Notes under the pieces: generated by a model
What the model was told of the DNA's origin: nothing
Databases searched by the model: none
What the model saw: the letters and a program-made list of their open reading frames with translations, nothing else
NCBI GenBank assembly: GCA_045601045.1
Contig: JAZRZA010000072.1
Span: forward strand, 1-64,000
Direction of reading: 5' to 3'
Length of the DNA: 64,000 bases
DNA from: UBA1181 sp045601045
GTDB lineage: Bacteria; Bacteroidota; Bacteroidia; Bacteroidales; Paludibacteraceae
Program-made: the position numbers and the translations under genes
In this document: positions 59,363 through 64,000 of the stretch, in pieces
How positions within the stretch are numbered: position 1 is the first letter of the stretch
Layout of the letters: every line of letters begins with the position of its first letter

Positions 59363-61900
59363 ATGGCTCTATATAAATATTCGCAGAGCGTGAGAGATGT
59401 TTTGTCGTACAGCAGAGAGGAGGCGCAAAGGTTAGGTAATTCCTGCATTGGCCCAGAACATTTGCTGTTAGGCATATTGAGAGATGGCCACGGGGCCGCC
59501 AATGATTTGCTGAACAAATTGTGTGTGGATTCGAAAGTCGTGAAGGAGTATATGGAAGAACGACTTCGTCAGACCAATGAGATCGCCTTCGACACGGAAC
59601 TTCCCATGTTGAAATCAACTGAAAAGGTATTGAAATATGCCTCTTTGGAGGCTCGCATGCTCCATTGCGACGAATTGGAGACCGATCATATTTTACTTGC
59701 TATTATGCGCGAAAACACCAGTCTGGCGGCGGATTCCCTCCGCAAACAGAACGTCACGTACGAACAGATTTTAGAGTTGGCGAATCCCAACGATCCACAA
59801 CCCAATGTCAAGGATAGTTACTATGACGATGACGAGGGGGGATTCATGGAGAGTGAACCTTACGGAAGCAGTTCTTCTTCCGAAAATAAGTCCTCCGCTA
59901 ACAACAGTACCACGGAGACCCTCTCTCAAGAGAATACCAACACCCCGGTTTTGAACAATTTTGGCGTTGACCTGACCAAAGCGGCTGAGGAGGGCAAATT
60001 GGATCCTGTTGTTGGAAGAGATGAGGAGATGGAGCGTTTAGCGCAGATTCTTTGCAGAAGGAAAAAGAACAATCCTATCCTCATCGGAGAACCTGGCGTC
60101 GGAAAGACGGCGATTGTGGAGGGTTTGGCCCTACGTATCACAAACAAACAAGTTTCCAGGATATTATATGACAAGCGCCTCGTCTCCCTTGACCTGGGCT
60201 CTGTCGTCGCCGGAACCAAGTACCGCGGTCAATTCGAAGAGCGTATCAAAGCGATTTTGAATGAATTGGCTCAAAATCCTAATATTATCCTTTTCATTGA
60301 TGAGATACACACCATGGTCGGCGCGGGTGGCACCCAAGGTTCTTTGGATGCGGCCAACATGTTGAAACCCGCTTTGGCGAGGGGAGAAATCCAATGCATC
60401 GGTTCCACGACACTGGATGAATATAGGACCAAGATAGAAAAGGATGGCGCCTTGGAACGTCGTTTCCAAAAGATCATTGTGGAACCAACTTCCGCGGAGG
60501 ATACGCTAACGATTTTGAAGAATGTGAAGGAGCGCTACGAAGAACACCACAATGTCCAATTCTCGGAAGAGGCCTTGGAGGCGTGCGTGAAGTTGACCGG
60601 TAGATATATCACCGACCGTTGTTTCCCTGATAAGGCGATAGACGCAATGGATGAATCAGGTGCGGCGATGCACATCGCGAATATATCCGTTCCCTCTTCC
60701 ATTGTCCAATTGGAGAGTGAGATAGAGTTGACTAAAGAGCGTAAAATGCAGGCTGTCGCAGCGCAAGATTTTGAATTGGCCTCTGATTTCAGGGACAAGG
60801 AGAAGAGCATGGTGGCGCAATTGGCCGCTGAACGCAAGAAATGGTTGGAAGGCAACAAGGAAAACAGACAAGTTGTCACGGTGGATGATGTCACCAAAGT
60901 TGTGTCGAAAATGTCTGGCGTTCCTGTTCAAAGGATGGCCAAATCGGAGGGCGAGCAATTGGTTCGCATGAATACGCTAATAAAATCGATGATCATTGGC
61001 CAAGACGAGGCGGTCGATAAGACCGTCAAGGCTATTCAGCGAAATAGAATCGGATTAAAAGACCCTAACCGACCTGTCGGCTCCTTTATTTTCTTGGGAC
61101 CAACAGGTGTGGGCAAGACCTATTTGGCAAAAACGCTCGCGAAGGAGATGTTCGGAAGTGCGGATGCCCTCATTCGCGTCGATATGAGTGAATACATGGA
61201 CAAATATTCCGTATCACGTCTGAACGGAGCTCCTCCCGGATACGTAGGTTACGAGGAGGGCGGACAGCTGACCGAGCAAGTAAGGCGTAAACCCTACTCT
61301 ATTGTCTTGTTTGACGAAATAGAGAAGGCACATCCTGATGTCTTCAACATGTTATTACAAGTGTTGGATGAGGGCCGTCTCACCGATAGCACAGGTCGTC
61401 ATGTGGATTTCAGAAACACGGTTATTATCATGACGTCGAATGCGGGAACACGTCAATTGAAGGAGTTCGGTAAAGGCATCGGGTTCTCAATGAACAGTGA
61501 GTCCACCGATAAAAAAATGGCGCAAAGCGTCATTATGAAAGCCTTGCATAAAACCTTCTCTCCGGAATTCCTCAACCGCGTGGACGATGTGATCATGTTC
61601 GATCAGTTGAGCAAGGAGTCTATCTTCAAAATCATTGATTTGGAGTTGTCCTACACATATAAACGCTTGGAAGAGCTGGAATATCCGCTCACCATCGAAG
61701 AATCGGCGAAATCATTCATCGCTGAGCAAGGTTATGACCCGCAATTTGGCGCAAGACCGATGAAACGTGCCATTCAAAAGCATGTGGAAGATCCTATCGC
61801 CGAGGCGATTTTAGGTCAGGCTCCTCAGAAAGGCTCGTCACTGGTCATCAAATTCAACGCAGAGAAGAAAGAGACCTACTGCGACATTGTTGAATCGTAA
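59363..61900 (+). CDS. clpC: ATP-dependent Clp protease ATP-binding subunit ClpC
   Basis: The 845-residue class I Clp/Hsp100 unfoldase has an N-terminal double Clp-N domain (SVRDVLSYSREEAQRLGNSC, about 9-28), AAA1 with GEPGVGKTAIVEGLA and FIDEIHTMVGAG, a middle domain with a UVR-like motif (KMQAVAAQDFELASDFRDKE), AAA2 with FLGPTGVGKTYLAKTLAKEM, and ClpP-type C-terminal helices. The short middle domain and UVR motif point to ClpC rather than ClpB, which has a long coiled-coil and no ClpP partner. It feeds substrates to ClpP. It is followed after 14 nt by the patatin/beta-barrel gene. Confidence 0.93.
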   Translation: MALYKYSQSVRDVLSYSREEAQRLGNSCIGPEHLLLGILRDGHGAANDLLNKLCVDSKVVKEYMEERLRQTNEIAFDTELPMLKSTEKVLKYASLEARMLHCDELETDHILLAIMRENTSLAADSLRKQNVTYEQILELANPNDPQPNVKDSYYDDDEGGFMESEPYGSSSSSENKSSANNSTTETLSQENTNTPVLNNFGVDLTKAAEEGKLDPVVGRDEEMERLAQILCRRKKNNPILIGEPGVGKTAIVEGLALRITNKQVSRILYDKRLVSLDLGSVVAGTKYRGQFEERIKAILNELAQNPNIILFIDEIHTMVGAGGTQGSLDAANMLKPALARGEIQCIGSTTLDEYRTKIEKDGALERRFQKIIVEPTSAEDTLTILKNVKERYEEHHNVQFSEEALEACVKLTGRYITDRCFPDKAIDAMDESGAAMHIANISVPSSIVQLESEIELTKERKMQAVAAQDFELASDFRDKEKSMVAQLAAERKKWLEGNKENRQVVTVDDVTKVVSKMSGVPVQRMAKSEGEQLVRMNTLIKSMIIGQDEAVDKTVKAIQRNRIGLKDPNRPVGSFIFLGPTGVGKTYLAKTLAKEMFGSADALIRVDMSEYMDKYSVSRLNGAPPGYVGYEEGGQLTEQVRRKPYSIVLFDEIEKAHPDVFNMLLQVLDEGRLTDSTGRHVDFRNTVIIMTSNAGTRQLKEFGKGIGFSMNSESTDKKMAQSVIMKALHKTFSPEFLNRVDDVIMFDQLSKESIFKIIDLELSYTYKRLEELEYPLTIEESAKSFIAEQGYDPQFGARPMKRAIQKHVEDPIAEAILGQAPQKGSSLVIKFNAEKKETYCDIVES

Positions 61901-61914
61901 AAGATTTTGAGAAC

Positions 61915-64000
61915 ATGCATCACCCATCCCTAACGAAGATTTGGCTTACCATCCTTTTGATCTGTGTCACAGGGATGGCGCATGCCCAACGAGTGGGATT
62001 GGTGTTGAGCGGCGGTGGCGCTAAAGGATGCACCCATATTGGTGTCATCCGCGCATTGGAGGAAGAGGGCATCCCGATCGACTACGTGGCGGGAACCTCT
62101 ATGGGAGCAATTGTGAGCTCCCTCTACGCCATGGGCTATTCTCCCGAGCAAATGACGCAACTATTGTCGTCGGAGCAATTCCTCCGTTGGAAAAAAGGCA
62201 ATATTGACGAGCACAACCTCTATTTCTTCCAAAGGGATGACTTGACTCCTGAATTTATTGGTTTCAAAGTAAACCTAAGAGACTCATCCAACAACAAGGC
62301 GAATATTCTAATTCCCAATAGTGTCATCGCTTCCGACCAGATCAATATCGCGATGATGGACCTCTATTCAAAGGCGAACGCATCGTGCAAGGGTAATTTT
62401 GATAGTCTATTTGTCCCCTTCCGTTGTGTCGCTTCGGATGTTTCCCACAAATGCGCCTATGTCCATCGGAAAGGAGATTTAGGAGATGCTGTAAGGACCT
62501 CCATGTCATTCCCTTTTGTATTCAAACCGATACAAGTGGACAACCGTCTGATGTTGGACGGCGGTATCTACAACAACTTTCCTGTCGATGTGATGGAGAA
62601 TGACTTCCATCCTGATTTTATCATCGGAAGTTCCGTGACAGACAATCCGAGCCTCGATGCCGATAACCAGTCCAATCCAATGCCTCTGTTGGAGAAGTTG
62701 ATCATGGATGAGACCAATTATAACATTCCTGAGGAGAAGGGTGTTTTGATCGATTTCCACTTCACAGATGTAGGGTTGATGGATTTTCATAAGTTGAAAG
62801 AGTTGGAACAAATGGGATACGATTCCACCAAGGCGATGATTGAGCGAATCAAAGCGCGTGTCAATCGTCGGGTGGATCCTACCACATTGGCAGAACGTAG
62901 AGAGCGCTATTTGGAACGCGAAAAAGATTTGGTTTTCCAGAACATAACGATTCGCGGCGTCAATGATTCGCAGCGTAAATATTTGATGAAAAGCATATTC
63001 TCTGGCAAGAAAAACACCACTTTGGACATGAAAGGGTTCCAACGGGCCTATTTTAAATTGCTCTCCGACGAGAAAATTTCAGAAATCATTCCCCATGCTT
63101 ATTATAATGATTCGGTGGGCGCTTATGACCTGCATTTGGATGTACGGATGAACAAGGATTTGGGATTGAGTTTTGGCGGCAATTTCTCATCCACAGCTGC
63201 CAATGTGCTCTATTTAGGCTTACAAAAACGTGGCGTAAGCAAATTGGGTTATAACGTGACCCTGGATGGTCAAATTGGCACACTCTATAAGAACGTCCAC
63301 ATGCAGACGCGTATTGATAACCCAGGACGCATTCCGTTGAGTTTGAAAATCATTGCGGACTACTGCAACGTCAATACGGTGAACGAACAAGAACCATTCT
63401 ATAATCTCGACATCAAAAATAATGTATCTACGCAAGCCTACTCTTCGGAATTTTATGGGAAAGTGAAGGTAATGGTTCCTTTCTCCTTGAAGGGAAAAGT
63501 GGATCTAAGCATGTGCTATGGTCATAAAAGCGATCATTACCACCGTCTTCCAAGCGAGACTGACAAGTGGAGCGAAACCAATTACAATTTGGGTATCGCC
63601 ATGATTCAATACAAACATAACTCCTTGTCCCACAAGCAATATCCTGTGGATGGATCAAGATTCAGCCTAACCGGGCAATATATTTTCGGATCACAAAGGT
63701 CGCGCAAATATTTGTTGAATGATGAGGGTATCCTTGTCAACGAGAGGTCTAAAAGCAACCAACTCAGATGGTTTCAACTCTCCGCTAACATGGATTACTA
63801 TTTCAATATCGCAAGACACTTCTCGCTGGGAACTTTCATAGATGGTGTCTATTCCACAGTACCTTTGATGGACAATTACATGGAGAGCCTCTTGATTTCG
63901 CCAAGTTTCACCCCTTCGATACACAACCATTTCATTTTTAACTCCGCATTTTGCGCGCATACATATCTCTCCGCAGGTCTTGCTCCTATCTACAAAATTA
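61915..64000 (+). CDS. Secreted patatin with POTRA and beta-barrel domain (partial, runs off window)
   Basis: This reading frame is open from the ATG at 61915 to the window end (695 codons, no stop). It starts with a signal peptide (about 1-24, ending AHAQ). A patatin domain follows: VLSGGGAKGCTHIGVIRALE, GTSMG nucleophile elbow and LDGGIYNNFP. From about residue 340 there is a POTRA-like segment (LVFQNITIRGVNDSQRKYLM), then many beta-strands of an outer-membrane barrel. The architecture matches patatin-BamA-like fusion proteins (as in PlpD) of the outer membrane, which may expose or release a lipase. The start follows clpC by 14 nt, with a possible shared transcript. The C-terminus is missing. 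Confidence 0.85.
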   Translation, partial: MHHPSLTKIWLTILLICVTGMAHAQRVGLVLSGGGAKGCTHIGVIRALEEEGIPIDYVAGTSMGAIVSSLYAMGYSPEQMTQLLSSEQFLRWKKGNIDEHNLYFFQRDDLTPEFIGFKVNLRDSSNNKANILIPNSVIASDQINIAMMDLYSKANASCKGNFDSLFVPFRCVASDVSHKCAYVHRKGDLGDAVRTSMSFPFVFKPIQVDNRLMLDGGIYNNFPVDVMENDFHPDFIIGSSVTDNPSLDADNQSNPMPLLEKLIMDETNYNIPEEKGVLIDFHFTDVGLMDFHKLKELEQMGYDSTKAMIERIKARVNRRVDPTTLAERRERYLEREKDLVFQNITIRGVNDSQRKYLMKSIFSGKKNTTLDMKGFQRAYFKLLSDEKISEIIPHAYYNDSVGAYDLHLDVRMNKDLGLSFGGNFSSTAANVLYLGLQKRGVSKLGYNVTLDGQIGTLYKNVHMQTRIDNPGRIPLSLKIIADYCNVNTVNEQEPFYNLDIKNNVSTQAYSSEFYGKVKVMVPFSLKGKVDLSMCYGHKSDHYHRLPSETDKWSETNYNLGIAMIQYKHNSLSHKQYPVDGSRFSLTGQYIFGSQRSRKYLLNDEGILVNERSKSNQLRWFQLSANMDYYFNIARHFSLGTFIDGVYSTVPLMDNYMESLLISPSFTPSIHNHFIFNSAFCAHTYLSAGLAPIYKI

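Overview
The window comes from a member of the Bacteroidales (Bacteroidota). Many genes are preceded by the lineage-specific -7 promoter element TAnnTTTG, sometimes with a -33 TTTG about 19-20 nt upstream. Three secreted proteins end in the C-terminal sorting domain of the type IX secretion system (T9SS). A modular GH10 xylanase suggests a plant-fibre-degrading, probably gut or rumen, organism. I cannot name the genus. Most of the sequence is core chromosome; the accessory parts are the 4.4-5.3 kb interval, the 22.7-32.5 kb restriction locus and the 48.7-49.8 kb non-coding gap.

Layout. 0.2-3.4 kb: DUF1508 protein, then prfC - thioesterase - trmD. 3.5-4.3 kb: a secreted T9SS-tailed protein. 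4.4-5.2 kb: a GNAT acetyltransferase with an overlapping small partner, a toxin-antitoxin-like pair lying between two identical 40-bp copies of a terminator. 5.3-15.0 kb: a four-gene operon (purF-like, glmS, pyrG, fused carAB) in which every enzyme is a glutamine amidotransferase. It supplies early purine, hexosamine, CTP and pyrimidine/arginine precursors. The carbamoyl-phosphate synthase is one 1453-residue chain, and its sequence looks like the eukaryotic CAD/CPS1 type. 15.1-22.6 kb: two DUF2157-like membrane/unknown genes, the GTPases Der and Era, a PIN-PhoH protein and FolC.

22.7-32.5 kb: a type I restriction-modification locus, transcribed leftward as hsdM, a BRO-N/Fic protein, a DUF1016 PD-(D/E)XK nuclease, hsdS, a DUF3791-DUF3990-DUF3791 cassette (ADP-ribosyltransferase-like) and hsdR. 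A 5' remnant of hsdR lies beside hsdS, so the small cassette is bracketed by about 54-bp duplicated hsdR ends. hsdS carries four 12-bp repeats encoding TAEL spacers of the kind that alter target specificity. A REP-like hairpin element and two unknown small genes lie at the left edge of the locus.

32.6-43.5 kb: GH10 xylanase, three tandem tRNA-Val(UAC) genes, ispD, asnS, a GLUG-repeat T9SS cargo protein, an operon of a steroid 5-alpha-reductase-like membrane enzyme, an Old Yellow Enzyme-type flavin oxidoreductase and a patatin, then maf. 43.7-48.7 kb: uvrD/pcrA helicase, grpE, dnaJ and an XRE regulator. 48.7-49.8 kb: an AT-rich 1.17-kb gap full of TTAC-N4-GTAA-type dyads and a possible structured RNA. 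49.8-64 kb: recR, a membrane protein, tilS, a nucleoside phosphorylase, aspS, a TPR protein, gyrA, clpC and a patatin/beta-barrel protein that runs off the right edge.

All family calls were made by reading the translated sequence without database searches. Statements about families are from general knowledge.
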